This document shows, in pieces, positions 1-8,257 of a DNA stretch of 41,406 nucleotides. Position 1 is the stretch's first letter. Each line of letters begins with the position of its first letter. A model generated the notes under the pieces. It saw nothing but the letters and a program-made list of their open reading frames with translations. It searched no databases and was not told the DNA's origin. The stretch comes from CAYRYU01 sp964428355 (GTDB lineage Bacteria > Muiribacteriota > Ozemobacteria > Ozemobacterales > Ozemobacteraceae). The stretch is from contig CAYRYU010000061.1 of the NCBI GenBank assembly GCA_964428355.1, positions 1-41,406 of the forward strand, in the 5' to 3' direction. A program made the translations under genes and the position numbers.

Positions 1-663
1 ACCCTTTCCATCAAAGACGACACCGGAAAGGTCCTTTTCAACGAGTCCTTCGATTTCCCGAGCGACAAAAGGAAACACCTCTTCCAGTATCCGCCCGGAT
101 TCAAAACCGATCACACCGCCTGTTGCCTCGAGATCGGCAGGATGATGACTCCCGATCCAAAGGCAAAAGAGATCTCGATCGCGGGGAACCTCGTCTTCCT
201 CGTATCAGAGGAGAGCAACCTTTTCATCGCCAAAGGACTGGAATGCCCATCCAGGCTGAAAGTCAAGGGCGAGGGGGAGAACCTTTCGTTGTCAGACGGG
301 CAACGGAGTTTCCCGGTATCGGTATGGAATCCGGTGGTGAATCCGCTTCCGGTCAGAACGGGTGTGATCGCCAGGAACGGCGAATCGGGAGAGCTGTCGG
401 TTTCCTGTGACAGGAAATCGATGGCAATTTCCGAGGTCCGGGTGTTCGATGTGGATGGCTACGAGCTCTCCGCGCCCAATCCGGGCCCCGAGTTCGAGGA
501 TTGTCTTCCGATCGAGCAGGTTTTCACCCATCCGTTCGTGATGAAACCCGGTCCGTACACCCTTACCTTCCGCGCAACGACAGCTTCGAAAAGGGTCGCG
601 GTGCCTTTCAAACTTTCGGCCGGCATCGGGCTGGGGAAAGTCCTTTCCACCACGGGGAGATAG
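1..663 (+). CDS. Unknown protein, 3' part (5' end outside window)
   Basis: The reading frame is open from the first base of the window to a TAG at 661-663, so this is the last 220 residues of a longer protein. I do not recognise the family. The visible part alternates short hydrophobic beta-like stretches with Gly/Pro/Asn turns, as in secreted beta-sandwich domains, and has few long helices. It contains several cysteines, including a CC pair near visible residue 41. No membrane segment or catalytic motif is seen. The next gene converges on it from the other strand, with 115 bp between them. That gap has a weak inverted CCGGC/GCCGG pair but no clear T-run. Codon use resembles the neighbours. 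The frame is credible because it is long and GC-rich at third positions; function is open. Confidence 0.7.
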   Translation, partial: TLSIKDDTGKVLFNESFDFPSDKRKHLFQYPPGFKTDHTACCLEIGRMMTPDPKAKEISIAGNLVFLVSEESNLFIAKGLECPSRLKVKGEGENLSLSDGQRSFPVSVWNPVVNPLPVRTGVIARNGESGELSVSCDRKSMAISEVRVFDVDGYELSAPNPGPEFEDCLPIEQVFTHPFVMKPGPYTLTFRATTASKRVAVPFKLSAGIGLGKVLSTTGR

Positions 664-778
664 TCTGTTTCCCCGGTGGAACCCCGGCTGATCCCCAGTG
701 GGCCGGAAAAGACCGTTGTGGAAGGCGACCTTTCGAACCCGGAGCATGGACCTTCGGTTGAAGACCCTCTCGCACCTG

Positions 779-2494
779 TCAATCGAGGGGGTCGAGCAGT
801 TCGGAGACCTTCCCCTTGGTCATGATCTTCGCTCTGGCCAGCTTTCCTTTTGGGGGCTGATACTCCTTTGAAACGTGGAAATCCCTTTCGAACAGGTGTG
901 CTCGAAACGCTTCGAGGGTTTTCGCATCACTGGTTTCGATGTTCTGGTCAAAATTGTGGGCGAGGGCCATCCGGTCCATGTTGCAGCTTCCGACCGAGAA
1001 GATGCTTTCCGTGCACATTCCCTTGGCGTGAAGCCTTCCAAGGCCTTTTTCCCCCCAAAAGAGAAGGACTTTCACCCCGTTTTTGACCATCTCCTGGTAG
1101 TGGTACTCGCAATTGGCTGCATTGACGGGATTCTCCGGTTTCGCGGGAAGGATCGCCCTTACATCAACTCCTCTCTTCGCCGCTGCAATGAGGCGTGCAA
1201 CGATCCGGTTATCGGTGAAATATGGGTTGATGATGAAAAGATGGTCTTTTGCCTTGTCCATCGCGGAGAAATACGCTTCGGTCACCTGATGCTGTTGCCG
1301 CGGAACATTCAACTGGAGAGCCGCATGCGCGGTTCCCGCCCTTTCATCGGTGGGAAAATACCGGGAAACGAATTCGCGGAAATCGGAGGTTTGCATCCGG
1401 CCCCCATTGTAGAGGAAGTTGAGGATGAAGCTAGCCTGCATCTGCTTGACAACGTCCCCCCGGCACCTGACCATCATATCGTGCATTTCCGTCTTCATGT
1501 GCTTCTCGAAGGTGTACCCTCCGCAGTATCCGATTTTGCCGTCGATGATCACGTATTTCCTGTGGTCCCAATGGTAGAGGTCGAGGGCCTTTTCCCCCGT
1601 TCCCTCTTCCCATACCCGGCCATATCGGGAATAGAACAGCACTTCAACTCCCGCCTTCCTCATCTCCGAAAACATGATCTCCTCACCGTTTCCGTTCAGG
1701 AGGTATTCCGGCTTCTTGATCGCGTTTGCGAGCTTGACGGCGGGCATCATGCGGGCGCCGAAAAGGTCGATGACAAGCCGGACCTCGACCCCTTCCTTCG
1801 CCTTGCGGGAAAGAAGAGCTGCGATTTCCTGCCCCCATGGGTCGGCTTGCCATCCGAAAACCTGGAGGTGGACTGATTTTTGGGCTTTCTCAACATCGCT
1901 GAACAGTGCCGGCCAGAATTCCTCTCCGCCGACCTTGAGTTCGAGACTGTTGTTGCAGGTTGGCTTGAACCGGAGGCCCAGCTCGGCTTCCTCCACCTTG
2001 CGCCCGGTTCTGAGGACGCTCTCCAGGCGGTCGAGGTAACCGAACAACGGGAGGTTACCGGTTTCCTCGTCCTCGAGGAGTTCCTGGCTCCAGGTTGGGC
2101 AATTATCCGGTTTTCCTCTTGCCCTGTCCCGGACTGATGAAGACCAGGTGCGAACCCGCCCGAATCTTCCTCTTGCCGAGACGGTTTTCGGGTCATCGGG
2201 ACCCTGGTTCAGCTTCAGCATACGGAATTTTTGAAAGGCCGATTTGGCTATGTCTTCCAAGAGATACCAATCCTGAGCAGAAGAAGCCTCGTCAGAACGG
2301 TGAAGATCGGAAAACCTGGAAATCTGGACAAAGCGGGCCATCAACTGCCGTTCTTCAGGATCCAACAGGGAGGCAATCTCGGAAAAATCTTTTTCTTCGG
2401 GGGCGGAAAGGAGCTCCCCATGAGCTTGCATGGCCAAGGCCGGGAAGCACACGACAAGGAACAAACCAACCATGAGGATAAACCTCTTCGACAT
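779..2494 (-). CDS. Exported phospholipase D / cardiolipin synthase-like protein
   Basis: A 571-residue member of the phospholipase D superfamily, which transfers or hydrolyses phosphodiester bonds, often on phospholipids. Two HKD half-sites are visible. The first is HRKYVIID near residue 311, with a canonical HxKx4D pattern followed by GG. The second is HAKGMCTE near residue 489, where the usual Asp is Glu and a GSxNMD-like stretch follows. The N-terminus is a signal peptide or anchor (Lys/Arg, then about 18 hydrophobic residues), so it should act at or outside the inner membrane. About 180 residues of unknown N-terminal sequence precede the first PLD half. I chose the ATG at 2494 because GGGAG lies 6 nt upstream; an in-frame ATG at 2524 has no good ribosome site. 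It may be a cardiolipin synthase or a secreted phospholipase/nuclease; the sequence does not decide which. Confidence 0.85.
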   Translation of the reverse strand: MSKRFILMVGLFLVVCFPALAMQAHGELLSAPEEKDFSEIASLLDPEERQLMARFVQISRFSDLHRSDEASSAQDWYLLEDIAKSAFQKFRMLKLNQGPDDPKTVSARGRFGRVRTWSSSVRDRARGKPDNCPTWSQELLEDEETGNLPLFGYLDRLESVLRTGRKVEEAELGLRFKPTCNNSLELKVGGEEFWPALFSDVEKAQKSVHLQVFGWQADPWGQEIAALLSRKAKEGVEVRLVIDLFGARMMPAVKLANAIKKPEYLLNGNGEEIMFSEMRKAGVEVLFYSRYGRVWEEGTGEKALDLYHWDHRKYVIIDGKIGYCGGYTFEKHMKTEMHDMMVRCRGDVVKQMQASFILNFLYNGGRMQTSDFREFVSRYFPTDERAGTAHAALQLNVPRQQHQVTEAYFSAMDKAKDHLFIINPYFTDNRIVARLIAAAKRGVDVRAILPAKPENPVNAANCEYHYQEMVKNGVKVLLFWGEKGLGRLHAKGMCTESIFSVGSCNMDRMALAHNFDQNIETSDAKTLEAFRAHLFERDFHVSKEYQPPKGKLARAKIMTKGKVSELLDPLD

Positions 2495-2524
2495 TTTTTT
2501 CTCCCTTCCCGCATCTGGCTTCAT

Positions 2525-2857
2525 ACTTTGTTAAACGGGGAAGGATGGGGCTCCCGTTGAGCTTTCTGAAGGAAGGGGAAAGCGCCGAAAAATCACCGCC
2601 TTCACCTAACATCGAATCCCTTGAGTGCGACCCTGGCAGGATGAAGAGATGTTGCGATTCGCGAGGAGGGGCGATCCTGGTCCCACCGGTATCGGGTCTC
2701 CGCCCTATTCAAACGCCTGTATCTGGCTCCTGGTTTGCCGCCAGGGTGATCCTTCCAGTCCCCTTCAAGCCGGATTTCGCCATCGAGGGGCAACCAGGCA
2801 TATCGTAGGAAAAAGCCCGTTCTCTTGAAATCGTTGCCGGGATTTTATCCTGAAAGA
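2525..2857. other. Intergenic stretch without convincing gene
   Basis: The stretch between the phospholipase D-like gene and the tRNA terminator holds only short open frames on both strands. None has a ribosome site, a recognisable domain or consistent codon use. I see no RNA gene or repeat here. It must contain the promoter of the phospholipase D-like gene, but I could not pick a confident -35/-10 pair. Confidence 0.5.
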
Positions 2858-2860
2858 GCG

Positions 2861-2884
2861 AAGACCCGCATAGAAGCGGGTCTT
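2861..2884 (-). terminator. Hairpin terminator downstream of tRNA-Asn
   Basis: A perfect 9-bp stem, AAGACCCGC pairing with GCGGGTCTT around a 6-nt loop, lies just after the tRNA 3' end on the minus strand. The T-rich tail is modest (TCTT, then CTCTTT a few bases later). Its position and symmetry fit a factor-independent terminator for a single-gene tRNA transcript. Confidence 0.75.
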
Positions 2885-2891
2885 AGGCCAG

Positions 2892-2964
2892 CTCCTGGAG
2901 AGGGACTTGAACCCCCGGCCCGCTGGTTAACAGCCAGCTGCTCTACCGACTGAGCTATCCAGGA
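2892..2964 (-). tRNA. tRNA-Asn (anticodon GTT)
   Basis: A 73-nt cloverleaf reads on the minus strand. The acceptor stem pairs TCCTGGA with TCCAGGA, the D-loop has AGCTCAGTCGGTAGAGC, the anticodon stem GCTGG/CCAGC encloses the loop CTGTTAA (anticodon GTT), and the T-arm contains GGTTCAAGTCC. The discriminator base is G and the next bases are CTG, so the CCA end is not encoded and must be added by tRNA nucleotidyltransferase. It has its own promoter just upstream and a hairpin terminator just downstream, so it is a stand-alone transcription unit. Confidence 0.97.
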
Positions 2965-2974
2965 AAGTAGAACG

Positions 2975-3003
2975 AGTATACCATACCCCAAACGGGGGTG
3001 CAA
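2975..3003 (-). promoter_or_regulatory. Sigma-70-type promoter of tRNA-Asn
   Basis: On the minus strand, TTGCAC is followed by exactly 17 nt and then TATACT. The predicted start is about 4 nt before the mature tRNA 5' end, so the leader would be very short. The spacer contains the palindrome CCCCGTTTGGGG. It lies in the 48 bp between the upstream secreted-protein gene and the tRNA. Confidence 0.8.
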
Positions 3004-3012
3004 TAGGGAATT

Positions 3013-3816
3013 TTACTTTTCCCGGGGATTGCGGTGCAGGGCCTCGAACCGATCGGCCTGATCGTAAAGTGCCTGGAGCGTGGCGGGAAGGGGTTCCCCG
3101 CCCCTCGTTTCGGGGGTTTGCGGAGGAAGAACGTTGAACAGGAAGGTCGCCAGCGCTTGGGCAGCACCGGGAAGACATCGGTCGGAAAACTTCTCGACCC
3201 GGGCGAGCCTTCGCAGCCAGACCCTGACCGATTCGTCGTCGGTGGGGGGCACGGCCCCGTCGAAGGCAACCAGAAGGTCGGTGGTGCTCCATTCGGCAGC
3301 TTTCCGGGTGAAGGTCATGGTGACCTCGTAGAACTCCTCGACCTGCTTGATCTCGCAAGAGTTTTTGATTGGAACGATCCAGTCGGCGTCGAAGACGTCA
3401 ACATTCTTGGAGATGGGTTCCTTCCAGTCCTGGATGGGAATGTAGGCCTTCAAGCCATAGACGTTGGAAGGGAAGCCATACTGGTCCTTGATGAAATAAA
3501 CCGATTTGATCGGGACCCCGTAGGTGTCACAGGCATGAAAACGCTTCTTGATATCGGGCAGAACCAGATCGCGCTTGTACACCTGTTGGTTTTCGACCGA
3601 CTGGAACTCCTCGTAAACACTGTCATAACCCTGGGCCCTGGCCCTGATACAGATGAATTTTCCGCTCAACCAGCAGCTCACCTTTGCGTCAAGGATCGGG
3701 ACCATCGCGGAACTCCGTACCTCGATATCGACGAGGTAGGGCCCCGCGGTATAGGGAATCGCGAAGGCGGACCCACAGAAAAGCAGCATGGCAATAATGC
3801 TTAACAGCTTCTTCAT
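3013..3816 (-). CDS. Secreted protein of unknown function
   Basis: This 267-residue protein begins with a clear signal peptide (MKK, about 12 hydrophobic residues, then a GSAFA-type cleavage site), so it is exported. I do not recognise the mature part. The first half looks beta-rich, has several cysteines and contains a stretch resembling a carbohydrate-binding or Ig-like fold (VDIEVRSSAMVPILDAKV). The C-terminal 80 residues are more helical and end charged. The start was placed at the ATG at 3816 because the signal peptide starts there and GGAG lies 9 nt upstream. An in-frame upstream start would add 28 residues that are unlike a signal peptide. It stands alone: the gene behind it is 187 bp away and the tRNA ahead has its own promoter. 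Confidence 0.75.
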   Translation of the reverse strand: MKKLLSIIAMLLFCGSAFAIPYTAGPYLVDIEVRSSAMVPILDAKVSCWLSGKFICIRARAQGYDSVYEEFQSVENQQVYKRDLVLPDIKKRFHACDTYGVPIKSVYFIKDQYGFPSNVYGLKAYIPIQDWKEPISKNVDVFDADWIVPIKNSCEIKQVEEFYEVTMTFTRKAAEWSTTDLLVAFDGAVPPTDDESVRVWLRRLARVEKFSDRCLPGAAQALATFLFNVLPPQTPETRGGEPLPATLQALYDQADRFEALHRNPREK

Positions 3817-4003
3817 ACTCTTATGCTCCATGCTTCTATCATGTCGGTTTTGGGCGCTTCCTGACAAGGTACAAAAGCCCATTCCGAAAAACGGCGTCAA
3901 AGAAGCATCAGGAGCGGATGCGCGGAGTTACCATTTTTGAAACGATGGAAATCCGTGACATGAAATATGCGCGGCAAAGAAGGGGAAAACAACCGCGGAA
4001 AAA

Positions 4004-5424
4004 TCAGGGTTCCTGGATCTTTTCGACCTTGAAAGGCTTAATTACGCTGGTTTTTCCACTCTTCTTGTCGGTCTGGGTCCATCCGCCGTCGATGGCGGTC
4101 TCGAGATTCCTGGGGTCGGTTTTCGATGGATCATAGGTGATGTGGGCCCTTGCCTCGGGAGCGAAGGCATCCATCGCCGCGACTCCGGGATCCTTTTTGA
4201 GGATGTTTCCCAGAGACATGGCAGTTCCACGGCATCTAAGTCCCTTGATGATCAGATCCACGGTGGCGAACTTCACGTCCGATTTCATCGCGGGGAATTC
4301 CAGGGTCAGGGTCGGGAGCGGGATTCGGAAGGCGAAGAAGAAACCCAGACCCATCGTCAACAAAACCGCCACCGGAACCCATTTCTTCCTGAGGTGCACG
4401 AACCCCNNNNNNNNNNNNNNNNNNNNNNNNNNNNNNNNNNNNNNNNNNNNNNNNNNNNNNNNNNNNNNNNNNNNNNNNNNNNNNNNNNNNNNNNNNNNNN
4501 NNNNNNCATCGTCAACAAAACCGCCACCGGAACCCATTTCTTCCTGAGGTGCACGAACCCCCGCCCCTGCGGGAGCCCGTCGCTTGTCTTTTGGGGGTCC
4601 GTGCCCTTTTTCGGAGACCTCTCGTCTGCAGAAGAACCTGCTGCCGGTGCGGGGTGCGTCCCATATCCGACTCCGAGAACGATGCACCTTTTCGGGCAGG
4701 AATCGACGCAAACCAGACATTGTGTGCAGTCGGGGGACCAGACCCGTTTTACGTCCATCACGGGGATTTCCTGAGGGCACAGCTTGCTGCATTGGCCGCA
4801 GGAAACGCAGTCCTTTTCCCGAATCACGGGGGAAATCGGTGAAAGAAGCTTCGTGATCCCAAGGAAAGCGCCGAAGGGGCACAAGACCCTGCACCAGAAA
4901 AACGGGATGAAAAGGCAGAGAAGCCCTACCCCGAGCATGAACCACTTCGACCAGGCGGCAACTTCGTGCTCCTGCCCGGATATGACAACGTAGTATGGGC
5001 AAAAACCCCGGAAAATCAGGTCCTGGATTTTGTAGGTATAGAAAAGGACAAAACCCGCAACGATGTACCGTCCGAAACCGATGACCTTCCCGGCCCCATT
5101 CCAGAAACCGGCGATCATCGTTCCCGCCGTTTTCCCGGACTCCCTGAGGAATTCGACCATGGTCCCCACCGGGCAGACCCATGAGCAGAACATACGCCCG
5201 AAGAGAATGGTTCCGATTGCCACCGCGACGAAAAGGATCAGGTTGATCCCGGAAGTGGCGCACAGGAAAGCGTGGTTGTTCAGGTAGAAGATGATCGATT
5301 CCCAGGCCCCTCCGGGGCAATAAGATTCCACATGGGCTTTCGTCAGCCCAAGAAGGTTACGGAGGGTCAGCAGAACCGCGAGTGAAAAGAAAAACAGTTG
5401 CATTCCGGTTCGTGTTTTTTGCAT
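4004..5424 (-). CDS. Membrane polyferredoxin with C-terminal HMA-like domain (split by an artefactual N gap)
   Basis: When the false gap is collapsed this reads as one 421-residue protein. It belongs to the membrane iron-sulfur group that includes NapH, NosR C-termini, MauN and YccM, which pass electrons across or along the inner membrane. About five hydrophobic segments are interrupted by two CxxxCP motifs (C80/C84 and C178/C182), followed by two 4Fe-4S ferredoxin motifs (C206-C209-C212-C216 and C233-C236-C239-C243). After another membrane segment comes a beta-alpha-beta domain like heavy-metal-associated domains. There the usual CxxC is reduced to one cysteine (GLRCRGT), so classic metal chelation is doubtful. 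No reductase partner is adjacent. The first ATG at 5424 is preferred over the TTG at 5442 because a -10 box (TATCAT) sits exactly 6 nt before it, implying a leaderless mRNA. Confidence 0.82.
4352..4561. other. Assembly artefact: 100 N between two identical 55-bp copies
   Basis: The 55 bases at 4352-4406 are repeated identically at 4507-4561, separated by exactly 100 N. Both copies encode the same peptide of the polyferredoxin (VHLRKKWVPVAVLLTM) in different frames. Deleting 155 bp joins the two parts into one open frame. The 55-bp overlap equals a common k-mer length of metagenome assemblers, so the scaffolder probably placed a gap between contigs that really overlap. Confidence 0.93.
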
Positions 5425-5451
5425 TCCGGAATGATACCACAATTCGAAAAA
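5422..5451 (-). promoter_or_regulatory. Candidate leaderless promoter of the polyferredoxin gene
   Basis: On the minus strand TATCAT lies at 5431-5436, six bases before the ATG at 5422-5424. A weak -35 hexamer, TCCACA, ends 17 nt upstream of it and extends a few bases past this interval. Transcription would start at or within a base or two of the ATG. It faces the divergent regulator promoter at 5461-5489, so the two promoters nearly abut. Confidence 0.45.
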
Positions 5452-5460
5452 CGTGTGGAG

Positions 5461-5489
5461 TTGCTTTCCGAAACCCGATTATTTAAACT
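5461..5489 (+). promoter_or_regulatory. Candidate leaderless promoter of the AbiEi/TPR regulator
   Basis: TTGCTT is followed by 17 nt and TAAACT. The ATG at 5498 is 8 nt after the -10 box, so transcription would begin at or next to the start codon. No Shine-Dalgarno sequence precedes this ATG, which fits a leaderless mRNA. Confidence 0.5.
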
Positions 5490-5497
5490 GCTCTTTG

Positions 5498-8248
5498 ATG
5501 ACGGTCGATGACCAGCTCTCCGAACTTGTCCAGGAGCTCGAAACCCTCATCGAGTTCGATGGGGAGTATCTTTCGCACCAGACCGCGCTTTTTCTTCTGG
5601 GGCAGACATCCCAGCTACCGGACGAACTCACCATCGTTTCCCCACGCCGACGCCGGAACCGACAGGTTGGCTCGCGTCCGCTGGTGTTCGTCTTCCACTC
5701 CCCCGACCGGATCAAGCCCGTCCAGGCGGCGGCTTTCGGCAAGGTCACGCTGACCGTTTCCACTCTCGAGAAAACCCTCGTCGACCTGCTTCTCGACATG
5801 GACCGCGCGCCCGACCTCAAAACCCTTGCAGCCCTCTTCGCCAGGATCCCGTACAAACCCGTCTCACTCCTGCAGCTCGCGAAGCAGACCTCGGATACCG
5901 TCCTGAAAAGGGCCGCGTGGTTCATGGGTTGGGCTGGAAGGGCGACCTCCAACGAGATTCCCTTCGGTTCGTTCAAGCGCACCCCCATCAAGCTCGACCC
6001 GAGGGACGAAGGCGGGCAGATCTGGGATGGAAGATTCTTCGCCAAGCTCCCGGCTTTCCTTTTCGAGATACCCCCAGATCCGGGGCCGGGTGATTTCGAC
6101 AAGGAAGTCCTTGAATGGATGGAGTTGCGCAGTCACCCTTCGTTGTTAGGGCCAATGAAAGAAGAGGGATATCTCCCTCTGAGAGGTGACAATTCTCCAC
6201 CGGCGGTGAAGTGGCTCAATGAAAATTTCGGCCGCAACTTCCTCAGGATGTCTCCAGAGGAGATCGAAAAGGTCCTCCTTGGCAATATCGAGGTATCGGT
6301 CGAAAGCGACAAGCGGACCTTCCCCATCATGTTCAGCAGATGGCTCCTTGATCATCCCGAAACGATGGAAGCCCGGCGGGAGGAAATCCTGGCCTGGATC
6401 CGCGCCAACCTCTACTCCGCAGCCCTCCGGTCATTGGAGGGAGCCCTCTTTTACGGGAACCGGTTCGGTCTTCACGAGGAAGTCATCGCGAGCCTTGCAA
6501 AGAACGGGTACAAGCTTTTTACCGCGGGGAGGTTCCGGCTCATCAACAATCTCTGCATGGAATACCTGGACTCGCAGTTTCCCCTCCCCCATTACATCTA
6601 CGTCGTTGCAGCGAGATCGTTGGCCAGGGAAGACCGGTTCGAGGAAAGCATCGAAGTCATCGACCGCGGGAAACTCCGCTTCGAGGCGATGGAGAAAGCC
6701 GAGCTCGAATGCGGGGAGCTCGCCTATGCGGCGGGAAACGTTTTCAGGATGATGAACCGCATCAACGAAGCCATGTCCGAGCTGTTCCTTGCCCGCGAGT
6801 ATTTCTCGTCCGCCAAGGACCACGTCCGGCTCGCGACCGCCGACTGCAGCCTGGGGAACATCTACTTTGCCCGCGGCCAGACCCGGGAAGCCCGAACCCA
6901 CTATCTGTCCGCGCTTTCCGTCATGCGAAGCCTCGGGATCAAGGATTCGCAGGCATCGATTTTGGGAAACATCGGCCTCGTGGAATACTCGTCGGGCAAG
7001 TTCAGGCATGCGCAACAGTATCTTTCCAAGGCCGTCGCCCTGCACAAAATGCTCGGAAACGCCTGGAACGAATCGGTTGCCTCGATCTCGCTGGGAAAGG
7101 TGCTGCTCTCGATGGGCCAGTTCTCGCGGGCGATGAAGATCCTCAAGGAATCGCACCACCTGAGGGTGCTCCAGAAGCACGAGAGCGGGATATTCGAAAC
7201 AGCCGCGCTGATGGGCTGGATTTGCGACATGCTCGGGAAATCCGCCGCCGCCAAGGCCTGGTGGGACATGGTTCCCCCAATGGACAAAACCCAGATCGAA
7301 CCCCGGGCCAAGTTCGTCATCATGGGGTTGCAGGCCATGACGGCGCTTTTCAACTGTCGGTTCGCCGATGCCATGACGCTGTACGGGAACCTCTTCAATT
7401 TCAGCATGAGAGGGGAAGATTCGAAGAAGATCGAAGCCGGCGATTCGCTTCACGGGCTGGGAGTCTCACAAGCCCTTGCCGGGAACCCCGCCGCGCCGAT
7501 CTCCCTGGGCGAAGCACTCGAACATTTCAAGGAGAATCCCCTCAAATCACAGGTCTTCCTGTTGAAGATCTTCGTGACGTTGTACTTTCCCGAGAAGTTT
7601 CCGAAGTTTTCCATCCCCGAGCTGGTCGAACATTACCTGGAGATACAGGCTTTCGACCCCTTCTGGGGACTGTACGCCCAGAAGCTTCTGGAAACCCGAC
7701 TTCCGGAAGCGGTCCAGTTCCTCGAGTTCCACCTCCGGAAAACTCCCCCGTCGATGCTCCAGCTCATGTTGACACGTATCCCGGCGCTGAAGGCCGTCAT
7801 CCGAAAGCTCGAGACGCGGAAAAACAGGACAGCGGACATCTTCACCCACCTAGTCAGCGGAACACCCCACCAGATAGGTCTCGAGGAGTACCGCGAGTGG
7901 CGGAAGGCCTACCCGCCGAACTCCTTCGTTTTCGACGGCCCGGCGGGAATCGTCGCTTTCAAATCGAACATCGCATTCCTCAAACCCGGATCGATCCCGC
8001 ACGGGATACTCAACCAGCTTTTCACCGCCTTTCCCCACGCGGTCGACGTGGACGCGTTGTACAGGGCAGTCTGGGGAACCGAGTTCGATCCCGAATGCGA
8101 TCCTGGCGCTTTCAAGAGTTCGACCCAGCGGCTCCAGAAGATCCTTCGGTCGGTGTCGCCTTCGGTCAGGCTGAAGCGGAGGCGAACCCGCTCCCAGCAC
8201 GGGGGAATCGTACTCAACCTCTCCTGCCGCTGGGAAGCCATCCTCTGA
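5498..8248 (+). CDS. Putative regulator: AbiEi-like N-terminus, TPR array, C-terminal winged helix
   Basis: A 916-residue, apparently cytoplasmic protein. Residues about 25-130 resemble the AbiEi antitoxin family of AbiE toxin-antitoxin systems: the block TALFLLGQTSQLPDELTIVS, a later FHSPDRI-like stretch and the typical TVSTLEKTLVDLLLD near residue 100. The middle (roughly 320-580) carries at least five tetratricopeptide units, recognisable from spaced GNIYFARGQ, GNIGLVEYSSGKF and GKVLLSMGQF helices, as in MalT- or SARP-type regulators. The last 90 residues look like an OmpR/PhoB winged helix (VDVDALYRAVWG, then a helix with STQRLQKILR, then a beta wing). No AbiEii toxin gene is adjacent. 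The ATG at 5498 was chosen for its promoter spacing; an in-frame GTG at 5453 is the alternative. Domain boundaries are by eye, and the DNA-binding role is inferred. Confidence 0.8.
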   Translation: MTVDDQLSELVQELETLIEFDGEYLSHQTALFLLGQTSQLPDELTIVSPRRRRNRQVGSRPLVFVFHSPDRIKPVQAAAFGKVTLTVSTLEKTLVDLLLDMDRAPDLKTLAALFARIPYKPVSLLQLAKQTSDTVLKRAAWFMGWAGRATSNEIPFGSFKRTPIKLDPRDEGGQIWDGRFFAKLPAFLFEIPPDPGPGDFDKEVLEWMELRSHPSLLGPMKEEGYLPLRGDNSPPAVKWLNENFGRNFLRMSPEEIEKVLLGNIEVSVESDKRTFPIMFSRWLLDHPETMEARREEILAWIRANLYSAALRSLEGALFYGNRFGLHEEVIASLAKNGYKLFTAGRFRLINNLCMEYLDSQFPLPHYIYVVAARSLAREDRFEESIEVIDRGKLRFEAMEKAELECGELAYAAGNVFRMMNRINEAMSELFLAREYFSSAKDHVRLATADCSLGNIYFARGQTREARTHYLSALSVMRSLGIKDSQASILGNIGLVEYSSGKFRHAQQYLSKAVALHKMLGNAWNESVASISLGKVLLSMGQFSRAMKILKESHHLRVLQKHESGIFETAALMGWICDMLGKSAAAKAWWDMVPPMDKTQIEPRAKFVIMGLQAMTALFNCRFADAMTLYGNLFNFSMRGEDSKKIEAGDSLHGLGVSQALAGNPAAPISLGEALEHFKENPLKSQVFLLKIFVTLYFPEKFPKFSIPELVEHYLEIQAFDPFWGLYAQKLLETRLPEAVQFLEFHLRKTPPSMLQLMLTRIPALKAVIRKLETRKNRTADIFTHLVSGTPHQIGLEEYREWRKAYPPNSFVFDGPAGIVAFKSNIAFLKPGSIPHGILNQLFTAFPHAVDVDALYRAVWGTEFDPECDPGAFKSSTQRLQKILRSVSPSVRLKRRRTRSQHGGIVLNLSCRWEAIL

Positions 8249-8257
8249 ATCCCCTTG

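Noticed and set aside
875..1876. A 333-residue open frame opposite the phospholipase D-like gene
   Set aside because: It is the antisense shadow of a well-supported gene; it has no ribosome site and no recognisable domain. The same applies to the other long antisense frames in this GC-rich window, such as 6431-7453 and 27837-28859.
2545..2808. A small gene of 87 residues between the PLD-like gene and the tRNA
   Set aside because: It has no ribosome site and no domain, and overlaps equally long frames on the other strand.
4352..4561. A pair of 55-bp direct repeats that could be an attachment-site duplication or an IS target site
   Set aside because: They flank exactly 100 N, and the same 55/100/55 pattern occurs again in an unrelated gene. 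Collapsing them restores the frames, so they are assembly artefacts.
5498..8248. A complete AbiE toxin-antitoxin system
   Set aside because: Only an AbiEi-like region is present. No nucleotidyltransferase toxin gene lies next to it on either strand.
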